NCBI GenBank assembly: GCA_002408125.1
Contig: DHQO01000026.1
Coordinates: forward strand, 21,528-80,448
DNA length: 58,921 nucleotides
Direction: 5' to 3'
Origin: Hyphomonadaceae bacterium UBA5336
GTDB taxonomy: Bacteria > Pseudomonadota > Alphaproteobacteria > Caulobacterales > Hyphomonadaceae
In this document: positions 42,196 to 50,815 of the stretch, piece by piece
Position numbering within the stretch: position 1 is the first letter of the stretch
Layout of the letters: each line of letters starts with the position of its first letter
Position numbers and translations under genes: made by a program
Notes under the pieces: generated by a model
What the model saw: only the letters and a program-made list of their open reading frames with translations
Told to the model about the DNA's origin: nothing
Database searches by the model: none

Positions 42196-42243
42196 GCGCC
42201 TCCCTCTCACGGCTGCGGGAGAGGGACCGAGGGTGAGGGCCGC
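42196..42243 (-). repeat. GC-rich palindromic repeat, copy D
   Basis: Inverted relative to copy C and 21 bp from it; ends ..CGAGGGTGAGGGCCGCG, the same end as copy A. C and D together could fold into one long cruciform or hairpin between mccA and serS. Confidence 0.75.
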
Positions 42244-42260
42244 GTCATTTGCGGCGGGGC

Positions 42261-44162
42261 CTACTCCGCCACCAGAGCGACCAGTACATCGCCCTCGGCG
42301 ACCTGGTCGCCTACCACCGCCGAAACCGCCTCCACCACGCCATCGCGCGGGGCCTGAAGGGCGTGCTCCATCTTCATGGCTTCCATCACGGCGAGCACAT
42401 CACCCTTGGCAACGCTCGCCCCGGCCTCGGCATTCAGCGCGATGAGCTTGCCCGGCATGGGCGCGAGCACGGCGTCGCCGCCGGCCGCGGCCTCGGCATC
42501 GGCTTCATAGGTCGGCACCTCGATGAGGAAACTGTCGCCGGCCGCCGTGACGGCAAAGCGCTCGGCGGAAAGGTCGGTGACCAGCGGCACGGGCGCGTCC
42601 ACCGGCTCGGGCGCGTCGAGGTCGACCGGGGCGACCGTCCCGTTCACATCCAGCCAGACCTCGGCCCGCACCGGGCCATTGAGGCGCCAGCCATCGCGGA
42701 TGGTCCAGGGACCCGAGGCATCTTCATCCGAGAGCAGGATATCGGCCACCGCCGCCATGGCCGAGAGGCGGTTTTCCGCCGGCACACGGGTCAGGCTCTC
42801 GCCGGCCTCGGCGATCCAGTTCACATGGTGCTCGCCCTCGCCGAAGGCCTGCGAGACAATGCAACGGCCGAGAAAGCCGACATTGCCCGGCACGCCGACA
42901 AGCTGGGTATGGGCCAGGATGGAAGCCGTGCGGTCGATCGCATCGTCACGATCCTCGCCCCAGACCACCAGCTTCGCGATCATGGAATCATAGGTCGGCG
43001 GCACCAGGTCACCGGCCTCGAAGCCGGTTTCCCAGCGCACCATATCGCCGTCGGCCTCTTCCAGCGGGCCGAAAGCCTCGATCCGCCCGGCGCCGGGGCG
43101 GAAGCCTTCGGCGGGGTCTTCCGCGCAGATCCGCGCCTCGATGGCGTGGCCATACATCTCGATCATGTCCTGGGCGAGGCCCATGGGCTCGCCGGCCGCA
43201 ATGGTGAGCTGCAGCTCGACGAAATCCAGGCCGGTGATCATCTCGCTGACGGGATGCTCGACCTGCAGCCGGGTGTTCATTTCCAGGAACCAGAAATTGT
43301 CCAGCGCGAGGGGCCGGGCGCCATCGACGATGAACTCGACCGTGCCGGCGCCCTCATAGTTCACGGCCTTTGCCAGCGCGACGGCGGCATCCGTCATCGC
43401 CGCGCGCACCTCTTCCGTCATGCCAGGCGCGGGGGCTTCCTCGACAAGCTTCTGGCGCCGGCGCTGCAGCGAGCAGTCGCGCTCATACATGTGGACGACA
43501 TTGCCATGCGCGTCGCCGAAGACCTGCACCTCGATATGGCGCGGGCGGGTGACCAGCTTTTCCAGCATGACCCGGCCATCGCCGAAGGCGGCCTCGGCTT
43601 CGCGCACGGCGCTTTCCAGTTCAGCCGCCAGCGCCTTTTTCTCCGCGACCAGCCGGATACCGCGCCCGCCACCGCCGGCAACAGCCTTGATCAGCAGCGG
43701 ATAGCCGATCTTTTCCGCCTCGGCCTCCAGCGTCTTCACGTCCTGCTTCTCGCCGCGATAGCCGGGCAGCACGGGCACGCCGGCCTCCTCGGCAATCCTC
43801 TTGGCCTCGTCCTTCAGGCCCATGGCGCGGATCGTCTCCGGCTTCGGCCCGACCCAGATCAGGCCATGAGCGAGCACAGCCTCGGCGAAATCGGCATTCT
43901 CAGAGAGGAAACCATAGCCGGGATGGATGGCATCGGCGCCGGTAATGGTCGCCGCGCTGAGAATCTTCTCGGCATTGAGATAGCTCTCGGCGGCAGCGGC
44001 CGCGCCGATATGCACCGCCTCATCGGCCATGCGCACATGCCGGCCATAAGCATCGGCATCGGAATAGACCGCCACGGTCTCGATCCCGAGCTGGCGACAG
44101 GTCTCGATGATCCGGCAGGCAATCTCGCCGCGATTGGCGATGAGGAGCTTGGAGAGGGTCAT
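42261..44162 (-). CDS. mccA: Methylcrotonyl-CoA carboxylase biotin-containing (alpha) subunit
   Basis: 633 residues from ATG 44162 (MTLSKLLIANRGEIACRI). The biotin carboxylase domain (1-~445) has the ATP-grasp KAVAGGGGRGIRLV, HIEVQVFGDAHGNVVH, EMNTRLQVEHPVSE and RICAEDP blocks. The C-terminal biotinyl domain carries VMEAMKMEHAL with the biotinylated lysine, in the last 40 residues. The pair with mccB and a methylglutaconyl-CoA hydratase assigns it to leucine breakdown (3-methylcrotonyl-CoA carboxylation) rather than to acetyl- or propionyl-CoA carboxylase. Its start overlaps the preceding small gene (ATGA). Confidence 0.93.
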   Translation of the reverse strand: MTLSKLLIANRGEIACRIIETCRQLGIETVAVYSDADAYGRHVRMADEAVHIGAAAAAESYLNAEKILSAATITGADAIHPGYGFLSENADFAEAVLAHGLIWVGPKPETIRAMGLKDEAKRIAEEAGVPVLPGYRGEKQDVKTLEAEAEKIGYPLLIKAVAGGGGRGIRLVAEKKALAAELESAVREAEAAFGDGRVMLEKLVTRPRHIEVQVFGDAHGNVVHMYERDCSLQRRRQKLVEEAPAPGMTEEVRAAMTDAAVALAKAVNYEGAGTVEFIVDGARPLALDNFWFLEMNTRLQVEHPVSEMITGLDFVELQLTIAAGEPMGLAQDMIEMYGHAIEARICAEDPAEGFRPGAGRIEAFGPLEEADGDMVRWETGFEAGDLVPPTYDSMIAKLVVWGEDRDDAIDRTASILAHTQLVGVPGNVGFLGRCIVSQAFGEGEHHVNWIAEAGESLTRVPAENRLSAMAAVADILLSDEDASGPWTIRDGWRLNGPVRAEVWLDVNGTVAPVDLDAPEPVDAPVPLVTDLSAERFAVTAAGDSFLIEVPTYEADAEAAAGGDAVLAPMPGKLIALNAEAGASVAKGDVLAVMEAMKMEHALQAPRDGVVEAVSAVVGDQVAEGDVLVALVAE

Positions 44163-44407
44163 GACTGAACCGGTGGACTGGATTCCAGCAATTGCACAAT
44201 GCCGTACTGTTCGCGGCGCGTGGCAGGCCGCAGACGCTCGGCACGTTCGATACGGCAGAACTCCAAGCCCTGTCCGGCCGCCCAATCAGACAGGATCCCG
44301 CCATGATCGTCCCATGACCGGCAGGCAATTTCGAGCAGGCACCTGACCCGGTCGGTTTCCCCACCCTCGGGCTTGAATACAGCCTCTATCGAATAGACCG
44401 AGCGCAT
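44159..44407 (-). CDS. Small uncharacterised protein in the liu operon (82 aa)
   Basis: 82 residues from ATG 44407. It has no family I recognise. The sequence contains SVYSIEAVFKPEGGETDRVRC, an internal cysteine pair (C28, C33), SWDDHGGILSDWAAGQGLEFCRIERAERL and an acidic/Gln-rich tail. It looks like a compact alpha/beta protein of the mono-domain size. Evidence that it is real: it starts 4 bp after the stop of the hydratase gene and its stop overlaps the mccA start by 4 nt, so it is coupled within the operon. A role in the carboxylase (stability or regulation) is only suggested by position. Confidence 0.75.
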   Translation of the reverse strand: MRSVYSIEAVFKPEGGETDRVRCLLEIACRSWDDHGGILSDWAAGQGLEFCRIERAERLRPATRREQYGIVQLLESSPPVQS

Positions 44408-44411
44408 GACC

Positions 44412-45206
44412 CTACTCCGCCCAGCCCGGCTTGCGCTTTTCCAGGAAGGCGGCGAGGCCGTCCCTGCCCTCCTCGCTGGTGCGGCGCGCGGCGATGCGTT
44501 TGGCGGTCTCGTGGCTGAGATGGGTATCGACCGGCTGGCCGTAGAGATCCTGGACGAGTTTCTTGGCATCGGCGACGGCGCCCGGGGCGGTGTCGAACAT
44601 CAGCTTGGAGATATGCTCTTCCATAGCCGCCATCTCGGTTTCATCGGCAACGACATATTGCACCAGGCCGATCTTCTCGGCATAGGCGGCATCGAAGCTC
44701 TCGCCGGTCACGAACAGGGCCTTGGCCATGCGCGGGCCGATGGCCTCCATCACGAAGGGGCTGATCGTGGCCGGCGTCAGGCCGAGACGTACCTCACTGA
44801 AACGGAAGATCGCCGACTTCATCGCCACCGCCACATCGCAGGCCGCGACAAGGCCGGCCCCGCCGCCCATGCAGGCGCCCTGCACCAGGGCCAGCGTCAT
44901 CTGCGGCAGCTCATAGAGCGCGCGCAACATCTCGGCCAGGGCGAAGGCGTCTTCCTCGTTTTCCTTGCGGGAATAGTCCGCTGCAGCCTGCATCCACTGC
45001 AGGTCTGCCCCGGCGGAGAAAGACTTGCCATTGCCGCGCAGGATGATCATGCGCAGCTGGGTTTCCGCGCGCAGATTATCGAAGGCATCGGCCAGTTCCG
45101 AGACAACCTGCGCATTGAAGGCATTGTGCTTTTCGGGCCGGTTCAGCGTGACGACAGCAACCCCGCCCTGCGTGGCTTCCAGCGTTATTGTTTCGTAGCT
45201 ATCCAT
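44412..45206 (-). CDS. liuC: Methylglutaconyl-CoA hydratase (crotonase family)
   Basis: 264 residues from ATG 45206 with AAGGA 8 nt upstream; an extension to 45263 overlaps mccB and is rejected. Crotonase blocks are LRGNGKSFSAGADLQWMQ, QGACMGGGAGLVAACDVAVA (oxyanion glycine) and FRFSEVRLGLTPATISPFV. The GADLQWM and RLGLTPATISP texts are typical of hydratases that convert 3-methylglutaconyl-CoA to HMG-CoA in the leucine/isovalerate (liu) pathway. It lies between mccB and mccA in the same operon. Confidence 0.88.
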   Translation of the reverse strand: MDSYETITLEATQGGVAVVTLNRPEKHNAFNAQVVSELADAFDNLRAETQLRMIILRGNGKSFSAGADLQWMQAAADYSRKENEEDAFALAEMLRALYELPQMTLALVQGACMGGGAGLVAACDVAVAMKSAIFRFSEVRLGLTPATISPFVMEAIGPRMAKALFVTGESFDAAYAEKIGLVQYVVADETEMAAMEEHISKLMFDTAPGAVADAKKLVQDLYGQPVDTHLSHETAKRIAARRTSEEGRDGLAAFLEKRKPGWAE

Positions 45207-45219
45207 GACGGGTGTCCTT

Positions 45220-46827
45220 CTACATTCTGAATACGCCGAAGCCGCGCTCGCCGAAAGGTGCATTCAGCGCGGCTGAAAGTGCAAGCCCCAGCACGCGGCG
45301 GGTGTCGCGCGGGGCGATGATGCCGTCGTCCCAAAGGCGGGCGGTGGAATAGTACGGCGAGCCCTCGCGCTCATAGCTCTCGCGGATCGGGCGTTTGAAA
45401 TTCTCTTCATCGCGCGCACTCCACTCTTCGCCGCGCCGTTCCATGCCGTCGCGCTTCACCGTGGCGAGCACAGAGGCGGCCTGTTCACCGCCCATGACCG
45501 AGATGCGCGCATTCGGCCACATGAACAGGAAACGCGGGGAATAGGCCCGTCCGCACATGCCGTAATTGCCGGCCCCGAAACTGCCGCCGGTGACGAGGGT
45601 GAGCTTCGGCACGCTGGCTGTGGAGACCGCCGTCACCATTTTCGCGCCATCCTTGGCGATGCCGCCGGCTTCGTATTTCGAGCCGACCATGAAACCGGTA
45701 ATGTTCTGCAGGAAGAGAAGTGGGATACGGCGCTGGTCAGCCAGTTCGATGAAATGGGCCGCCTTTTGCGCGCTCTCGGAGAAGAGGATGCCATTGTTCG
45801 CGAGGATCGCGACCGGCATGCCGTAGAGCCGGGCAAAGCCGCAGACCAGCGTGTCGCCATAGAGCTTCTTGAACTCATGGAACTCCGACCCGTCGACAAT
45901 TCGCGCGATCACCTCGCGCGCATCATAGGGCTCGCGGACATCCTGCGGCACCAGGCCATGCAGTTCCTCGCCCGAATAGAGCGGCTCGCGCGGCTCGGCG
46001 AGGCCCACTGTTTCCGGCTTCGGCAGGTGTAGGCTGGCAATGATGGAGCGGACAATGGCGATGGCATGCTCGTCGCTGACGGCATAATGGTCGGCCACAC
46101 CGGATTTCCGCGCATGCACATCAGCCCCGCCGAGATCCTCCGCCGAGATCACCTCGCCCGTGGCGGCCTTCACCAGCGGCGGGCCGCCAAGGAAGATCGT
46201 GCCCTGCTTGCGGACAATGACGGTCTCGTCGCTCATCGCCGGCACATAGGCGCCGCCCGCCGTGCATGAACCCATCACCGAGGCGATCTGAGGAATGCCC
46301 TGCGCGCTCATCTGCGCCTGATTGTAGAAAATACGCCCGAAATGCTCCCGGTCCGGGAACACCTCGGCCTGATGCGGCAGGTTCGCCCCGCCGCTATCGA
46401 CGAGATAGATGCACAGCAGCCGGTTCTGCAGCGCGATCTCCTGCGCGCGCAGATGCTTCTTCACCGTCATCGGGAAATAGGCCCCGCCCTTTACCGTGGC
46501 ATCGTTGCACACGATCATGCATTCGCGCCCCTCCACGCGGCCGATGCCGGTAATCAGGCCCGCGCCCGGCGCCTCGTCATCATACATGCCGTTGGCCGCC
46601 AGCGCGCCGACCTCCAGGAAGGGGGTGCCATGATCCAGCAGGCGCTCGACCCGTTCGCGGGGCAACAGCTTGCCGCGCTCGACATGGCGCGCGCGGGCGC
46701 GGTCCGAACCGCCCAGCGCCATATGCGCGGTCTTGGCTTCAAGATCGGCCACGAGGCCGTCCATGGTCTCGGCATTGGCGGCAAATTGCGGTGTCGTGGA
46801 GTCGATGCGTGACTTCAGTACGGGCAT
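45220..46827 (-). CDS. mccB: Methylcrotonyl-CoA carboxylase carboxyltransferase (beta) subunit
   Basis: 535 residues, a carboxyltransferase of two crotonase-like halves. Family blocks are ERVERLLDHGTPFLEVG, GIGRVEGRECMIVCNDATVKGG, LVDSGGANLPHQAEVFPDREHFGRIFYNQA, TAGGAYVPAMSDETVIV and, in the second half, GFMVGSKYEAGGIAKDGAKM with VTGGSFGAGNYGMCGRAY. The latter text separates methylcrotonyl from propionyl carboxylases. It transfers CO2 from biotin on MccA to 3-methylcrotonyl-CoA. First liu gene here, divergent from xseA; isovaleryl-CoA dehydrogenase and HMG-CoA lyase, the usual partners, are not in the window. Confidence 0.94.
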   Translation of the reverse strand: MPVLKSRIDSTTPQFAANAETMDGLVADLEAKTAHMALGGSDRARARHVERGKLLPRERVERLLDHGTPFLEVGALAANGMYDDEAPGAGLITGIGRVEGRECMIVCNDATVKGGAYFPMTVKKHLRAQEIALQNRLLCIYLVDSGGANLPHQAEVFPDREHFGRIFYNQAQMSAQGIPQIASVMGSCTAGGAYVPAMSDETVIVRKQGTIFLGGPPLVKAATGEVISAEDLGGADVHARKSGVADHYAVSDEHAIAIVRSIIASLHLPKPETVGLAEPREPLYSGEELHGLVPQDVREPYDAREVIARIVDGSEFHEFKKLYGDTLVCGFARLYGMPVAILANNGILFSESAQKAAHFIELADQRRIPLLFLQNITGFMVGSKYEAGGIAKDGAKMVTAVSTASVPKLTLVTGGSFGAGNYGMCGRAYSPRFLFMWPNARISVMGGEQAASVLATVKRDGMERRGEEWSARDEENFKRPIRESYEREGSPYYSTARLWDDGIIAPRDTRRVLGLALSAALNAPFGERGFGVFRM

Positions 46828-46943
46828 ATCGGCGCCTCTTATGGTGTTGCCTTCGGTGTTAGCGCCGCCCGCAGAGCTTGTCGAACCGTCTCATCGGCAT
46901 CGCCGGAGATGCATCCGGGAAAAGGCCGGCCTATAAGAAAGCG

Positions 46944-48512
46944 ATGAGCGATTCCGAGACGACCAATGCGCCCGAGCTGACGGTTTCCGAACTGGCGGCA
47001 AATCTCAAGCGGACCATCGAAAACAATTTCGACCGTGTGCGCGTGCGCGGCGAGCTTGGCCGGGTCACCATCGCCCGTTCGGGGCACATGTATTGCGATA
47101 TCAAGGACGACAAGGCCGTCCTGAATACCGTGATGTGGAAAGGCCAGGTCAATGCCCTGCCCTTCCGGCCGGAGGAAGGCCTTGAAGTGGTCGCCGAAGG
47201 CAAGCTCTCGATCTATGCCGGGCGCTCGAACTATCAGCTCATCGCCTCCAGCATGCGCCCGGCCGGCGCCGGCGCGCTGATGGCGCTCCTGGAAGAGCGC
47301 AAGAAGAAATTCGCCGCCGAGGGCCTGTTCGATCCGGCGCACAAGAAGCCGCTGCCGCGCTTTCCCAAAACCATCGGCGTCGTCACCTCGCCCACTGGCG
47401 CGGTGATCCGCGATATCCTGCACCGCGTGCGTGAGCGCTTCCCGGTGCGTGTCCTCCTCTGGCCGGCGCTGGTGCAGGGCGACCTTGCCGCCGCGCAGAT
47501 CGAGGCCGGCATTCGCGGCTTCAATGCCATGACCGGAGAAGATCGCCCGGATGTGCTGATCGTCGGACGCGGCGGCGGTTCGATCGAGGATCTCTGGCCG
47601 TTCAATGAAGAGAATGTCGTGCGTGCGGCCTATGAGAGCGAGATCCCGCTAATCTCTGCAGTGGGCCACGAGACCGATACGACACTGATCGACTATGTCT
47701 CCGATGCCCGCGCGCCGACGCCGACCGGCGCCGCCGAGATCGCCGTGCCGGTGCGCTCGGAGCTGCTTCTGGCCACGGGCGAATATGGCGAGCGTCTGAA
47801 GCGCGCCCTGACCCGGCGGGCCCAGGCCGGCAGGGACCGGCTCCGCGCCGCCCGCCTTCCGCGCGCCGACGCGCTGGTCGAGCGCCCGCGCCAGCGGCTG
47901 GACTATGCCGCCACAGCCCTGCCGCGCTCTGTCCTGTCGCTGACGGAACGCGCGCGTGGCCGGCTGGACCGCACCGGCCTCGCCCTGCCTTCTCCAATGC
48001 GGCTGGTTCAGGATGCACGGCAGAAGCTGACGCTGGCCTCCACCAGCCTCGCCCATGGCCTCGGCCGCGCCATCGAGGCGAAAAAGCTGGAGCTCAGCCG
48101 TGCCGTGGGTGGTCTGCGCCCGGCACCGCTGCGCGCTGAGACCCAGCGCGCGCGCAAGCAACTCACGCAGGCTGCGGTACGCGCCCGCCCTGCCCTCGAC
48201 AAGATCCTCGAGCAGCGCCGCACCCGGCTGGAAGGCCATGCCAAGCTGCTCGAAGCGCTGTCATATCAGTCGACCCTCGCGCGCGGCTTCGCGGTGGTGC
48301 GCGGGGCGGATGGCACAGTAGTACGCACGGCAGTGGCGGCCGGCAAACAGTCGCGCCTCGACATCATGTTTGCCGATGGCGAACTCAGCGCAGTGCCGCA
48401 CGGCACTACGACCAAAAAGACAAAGGCGGCGCCGGCGGAGAAACCAAAACCTCCAGCGAAGTCCTCTGGATCAAAGTCCGGTTCCGGGGATGACCAGGGC
48501 AGTCTGTTTTGA
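46944..48512 (+). CDS. xseA: Exodeoxyribonuclease VII large subunit
   Basis: 522 residues from ATG 46944 (MSDSETTNAPELTVSELAANLK). The N-terminal OB-fold covers RGELGRVTIARSGHMYCDIKDD. The catalytic domain has the block VVTSPTGAVIRDILHRV, LIVGRGGGSIEDLWPFNEE, and AVGHETDTTLIDYVSD with the catalytic histidine and aspartates. A long coiled arm rich in Arg/Leu follows (to about 450) and then a Lys/Pro-rich tail ending GSGDDQGSLF. It cuts single-stranded DNA with XseB, which is not in the window. Divergent from mccB. Confidence 0.95.
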   Translation: MSDSETTNAPELTVSELAANLKRTIENNFDRVRVRGELGRVTIARSGHMYCDIKDDKAVLNTVMWKGQVNALPFRPEEGLEVVAEGKLSIYAGRSNYQLIASSMRPAGAGALMALLEERKKKFAAEGLFDPAHKKPLPRFPKTIGVVTSPTGAVIRDILHRVRERFPVRVLLWPALVQGDLAAAQIEAGIRGFNAMTGEDRPDVLIVGRGGGSIEDLWPFNEENVVRAAYESEIPLISAVGHETDTTLIDYVSDARAPTPTGAAEIAVPVRSELLLATGEYGERLKRALTRRAQAGRDRLRAARLPRADALVERPRQRLDYAATALPRSVLSLTERARGRLDRTGLALPSPMRLVQDARQKLTLASTSLAHGLGRAIEAKKLELSRAVGGLRPAPLRAETQRARKQLTQAAVRARPALDKILEQRRTRLEGHAKLLEALSYQSTLARGFAVVRGADGTVVRTAVAAGKQSRLDIMFADGELSAVPHGTTTKKTKAAPAEKPKPPAKSSGSKSGSGDDQGSLF

Positions 48513-48526
48513 ACAACGCTGCTCTG

Positions 48527-48619
48527 CGAATCCCCGTGGCTTGACCACGGGGCCCATCACGGAAAGCCACAGCCAGGAACGCCCGGCAGGAGATGGGCAG
48601 GTCAAGCCGCGGTGAATCG
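48527..48619. repeat. Intergenic palindromic repeat between xseA and nfeD
   Basis: Left arm 48527-48558 (CGAATCCCCGTGGCTTGACC...) and right arm 48592-48619, whose reverse complement begins CGATTCACCGCGGCTTGACC. The left arm itself contains the perfect hairpin CCCCGTGG-N5-CCACGGGG. It lies between two convergent genes and could end both transcripts, although it lacks a T-run. The CGTGGCTTGACCACGGGG text resembles a dispersed alphaproteobacterial repeat. Confidence 0.65.
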
Positions 48620-48638
48620 GGCACAGGCTCAATAGAAC

Positions 48639-49118
48639 CTAGACTGGCTTTACCAGCACGATTGTCGATTTCGCGCCTTCCACCGTTACCGTGGTGCCGG
48701 CGGGAATATCCGTGCCGCTTTCGCTCTCGGCCTGCCATTCGGTGTCGCCGATCTTCACCCGGCCCTGGCCCTGGCTGAAATCCGTGACCACGAGCGCACG
48801 CACGCCCATCAGGCGCTCCATTCGCTTGTTGAGAACGGGGTCTCCGGGCCCGCCCGTGCGAAGCCCGCTGAACACCGTCCGCCCAAGCACGATGAGCACG
48901 ATGGAAGCGGAAAAGAACACAATGAGCTGGGCCTGCCAGGCGCCCATATCGCCCGGCACGAAAGTCGCCCAGGCCGCCGTAATACCCGCCGCGATGGCGG
49001 TCATCAGCAGGTCGAAGGTGCCGGCCATCATCTCGATGGCGAAGAGGATCAGGGCCAGCACCAGCCAGTGCCACAGGGTGGGCGGCCAGAGCAGGCTTTC
49101 AATCATGGCGCCGTCCAT
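48639..49118 (-). CDS. NfeD-family membrane protein
   Basis: 159 residues. Three or four transmembrane helices (LWHWLVLALILFAIEMM, DLLMTAIAAGITAAWA, LIVFFSASIVLIVLG) are followed by a C-terminal OB-fold NfeD domain (RALVVTDFSQGQGRVKIGDTEWQAES...IPAGTTVTVEG). AAGGAGGG is well placed before ATG 49118. NfeD proteins pair with SPFH/stomatin proteins; here the SPFH gene ends 12 bp upstream, so the two form an operon, probably for membrane-domain organisation or quality control. This is the short NfeD type without a ClpP-like protease domain. Confidence 0.88.
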   Translation of the reverse strand: MDGAMIESLLWPPTLWHWLVLALILFAIEMMAGTFDLLMTAIAAGITAAWATFVPGDMGAWQAQLIVFFSASIVLIVLGRTVFSGLRTGGPGDPVLNKRMERLMGVRALVVTDFSQGQGRVKIGDTEWQAESESGTDIPAGTTVTVEGAKSTIVLVKPV

Positions 49119-49130
49119 TGCCGTCCCTCC

Positions 49131-50081
49131 TTATGTGTCGCCGCCGGGTGTACCGGGACGGCGTGCGCGTTGGACTTCGGCCGCCGCATCGGTAAGGCTG
49201 CGAACGCCCTCGATCGCGCCGACCAGCGAGGAGAATTCAGCCGGGATGATGACCGTTTTCTGCTGCGGCGAGGAGGCCAGCTTGGCAAAGGCTTCGACAT
49301 AGGCCTGGCCGAGGAAGTAGTTGATGGCGTTCACGTCGCCCTTGGCGATGGCCTCGCTGACGAATGCGGTCGCCTTGGCCTCGGCTTCAGCTTCGCGTTC
49401 GCGCGCTTCGGCATCGCGGAAAGCGGCCTCGCGCCGGCCTTCGGCTTCCAGGATCTGCGACTGCTTGGCGCCCTCCGCCTTCAAAATGGCAGACTGCTTG
49501 TCGCCTTCGGCCGTAAGGATTTCTGCCCGCTTCAGGCGCTCTGCCTTCATCTGGCGGGCCATGGCCTCGGTAATGTCGGCAGGCGGAGAAAGATCCGCGA
49601 TCTCGATCCGCGTGACCTTCACGCCCCAGGGATTGGTCGCCGCATCAATCACGGTCAGCAGACGCGCATTGATATCGTCGCGGTTAGACAGCACCTCGTC
49701 GAGATCCATGGAGCCGACAACGGTCCGGATATTGGTGAGCGCCAGGTTTGTAATGGCGTGGTGGAGATTGTTGACCTCATAGGCCGCCGAAACCGCATCC
49801 ACGACCTGGATGAAAACCACGGCATCGCAAGACACCATCGCATTGTCCTTGGTGATGACTTCCTGCTGGGGCACGTCCAGCACCGTCTCCATCATGTTCA
49901 TCTTGCGGCCGACGCGGTCCATGATCGGAATAATCGTGTTGAACCCGGGGGTTAGCGTGCGGGTATAGCGTCCGAAGCGTTCGACCGTCCAATTGTGCCC
50001 CTGTGGCACGAAGGTGAAGGCGCTGAAGAGCGCGATGACCGCCACGACAAGCAGAAATACGAGTGCGACTGTAATTTCCAT
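49131..50081 (-). CDS. SPFH/stomatin-family membrane protein (paraslipin, QmcA-like)
   Basis: 316 residues from ATG 50081 (GGAGGG 7 nt upstream; two earlier in-frame ATGs lack one). A single N-terminal helix (ITVALVFLLVVAVIALFSAFTFV) leads to the SPFH domain (VERFGRYTRTLTPGFNTIIPIMDRV, DNAMVSCDAVVFIQV, VGSMDLDEVLSNRDDIN, GVKVTRIEIADLSPP). An Ala/Glu-rich coiled coil (~180-245) follows, then the oligomerisation tail INYFLGQAYVEAFAKLA. It probably forms ring or cage-like membrane assemblies; in E. coli QmcA acts with FtsH-type proteases. Operon with nfeD. Confidence 0.9.
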   Translation of the reverse strand: MEITVALVFLLVVAVIALFSAFTFVPQGHNWTVERFGRYTRTLTPGFNTIIPIMDRVGRKMNMMETVLDVPQQEVITKDNAMVSCDAVVFIQVVDAVSAAYEVNNLHHAITNLALTNIRTVVGSMDLDEVLSNRDDINARLLTVIDAATNPWGVKVTRIEIADLSPPADITEAMARQMKAERLKRAEILTAEGDKQSAILKAEGAKQSQILEAEGRREAAFRDAEAREREAEAEAKATAFVSEAIAKGDVNAINYFLGQAYVEAFAKLASSPQQKTVIIPAEFSSLVGAIEGVRSLTDAAAEVQRARRPGTPGGDT

Positions 50082-50145
50082 GTGCTGTCCCTCCATGATC
50101 ACACATCTGTTATCCGAAGATGGGGAGAGTCTTGCCGCTTATCAA

Positions 50146-50178
50146 TAAAAAAGCGCCCGATCAGCCAGACCGGGCGCT
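50146..50178 (-). terminator. Rho-independent terminator downstream of the peroxiredoxin gene
   Basis: On the minus strand: stem AGCGCCCG...CGGGCGCT (8 bp perfect, 50152-50159 with 50171-50178), 11-nt loop, then a U-run (T6 from 50146-50151). It lies ~25 bp after the peroxiredoxin stop and separates it from the SPFH-NfeD pair. Confidence 0.85.
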
Positions 50179-50202
50179 GTTTCAACTTGGGTTTTTCAGG
50201 CT

Positions 50203-50685
50203 CTAGAGCTGGCCGAGCAGGTAGTCGGCGCTGGAAACCTTGAATTCGCCGCCATCCTCGACATTGAGCTCTTGCACCACACCGTCCTTGACCAGCATGG
50301 AATAGCGCTTGGAACGCTGGCCCATGCCGAAGCCGCTGGCATCCATCTCCAGGCCGAGCGCCTTGGCGAAAGCGCCATTGCCGTCGGCCAGCATGCGGAC
50401 CTTGCTGCCCGCACCGGCCGATTCGCCCCAGGCGCCCATGACGAACACATCATTGACCGAGGTGCACACGATCTCGTCCACACCCTTGGCGGCCAGCGCC
50501 TCGGACTGATCAACAAAGCCCGGCAGGTGCTTGGCCGAACAGGTCGGCGTGAACGCGCCGGGAACGGCGAACAGCGCCACCGTCTTGCCGGCGAACACAT
50601 CGCCTGTGCTGCGCGGTTCTGGCCCATTGGCCGTCATTTCCATGAAAGTGGCTTCGGGAAGCTTGTCGCCAACTGATACGCCCAT
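50203..50685 (-). CDS. Prx5-type peroxiredoxin
   Basis: 160 residues. The peroxidatic cysteine is in VPGAFTPTCSAKHLPGF (PxxxTxxC, Cys49). It continues as VDQSEALAAKGVDEIVCTSVNDVFVMGAW, the Prx5/AhpE-like subgroup reading. A second cysteine (Cys73, in EIVCTSV) is at the usual non-resolving position, so reduction by glutathione/glutaredoxin is likely. It reduces hydroperoxides in the cytoplasm. AGGAGG stands before the ATG and a strong terminator follows. Confidence 0.92.
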   Translation of the reverse strand: MGVSVGDKLPEATFMEMTANGPEPRSTGDVFAGKTVALFAVPGAFTPTCSAKHLPGFVDQSEALAAKGVDEIVCTSVNDVFVMGAWGESAGAGSKVRMLADGNGAFAKALGLEMDASGFGMGQRSKRYSMLVKDGVVQELNVEDGGEFKVSSADYLLGQL

Positions 50686-50815
50686 TGGTTCCTCCTGAAT
50701 GGCAATCCTCTAGGCAGATGGGGCGCGCGCTGCGCCGATCAACCGTTTTTCGCGACGCCCTTGCCAAGTCGCGGCCTTTGCCGCAGCCTTTCTCCTGCGA
50801 GGAGATGCACAGCCC

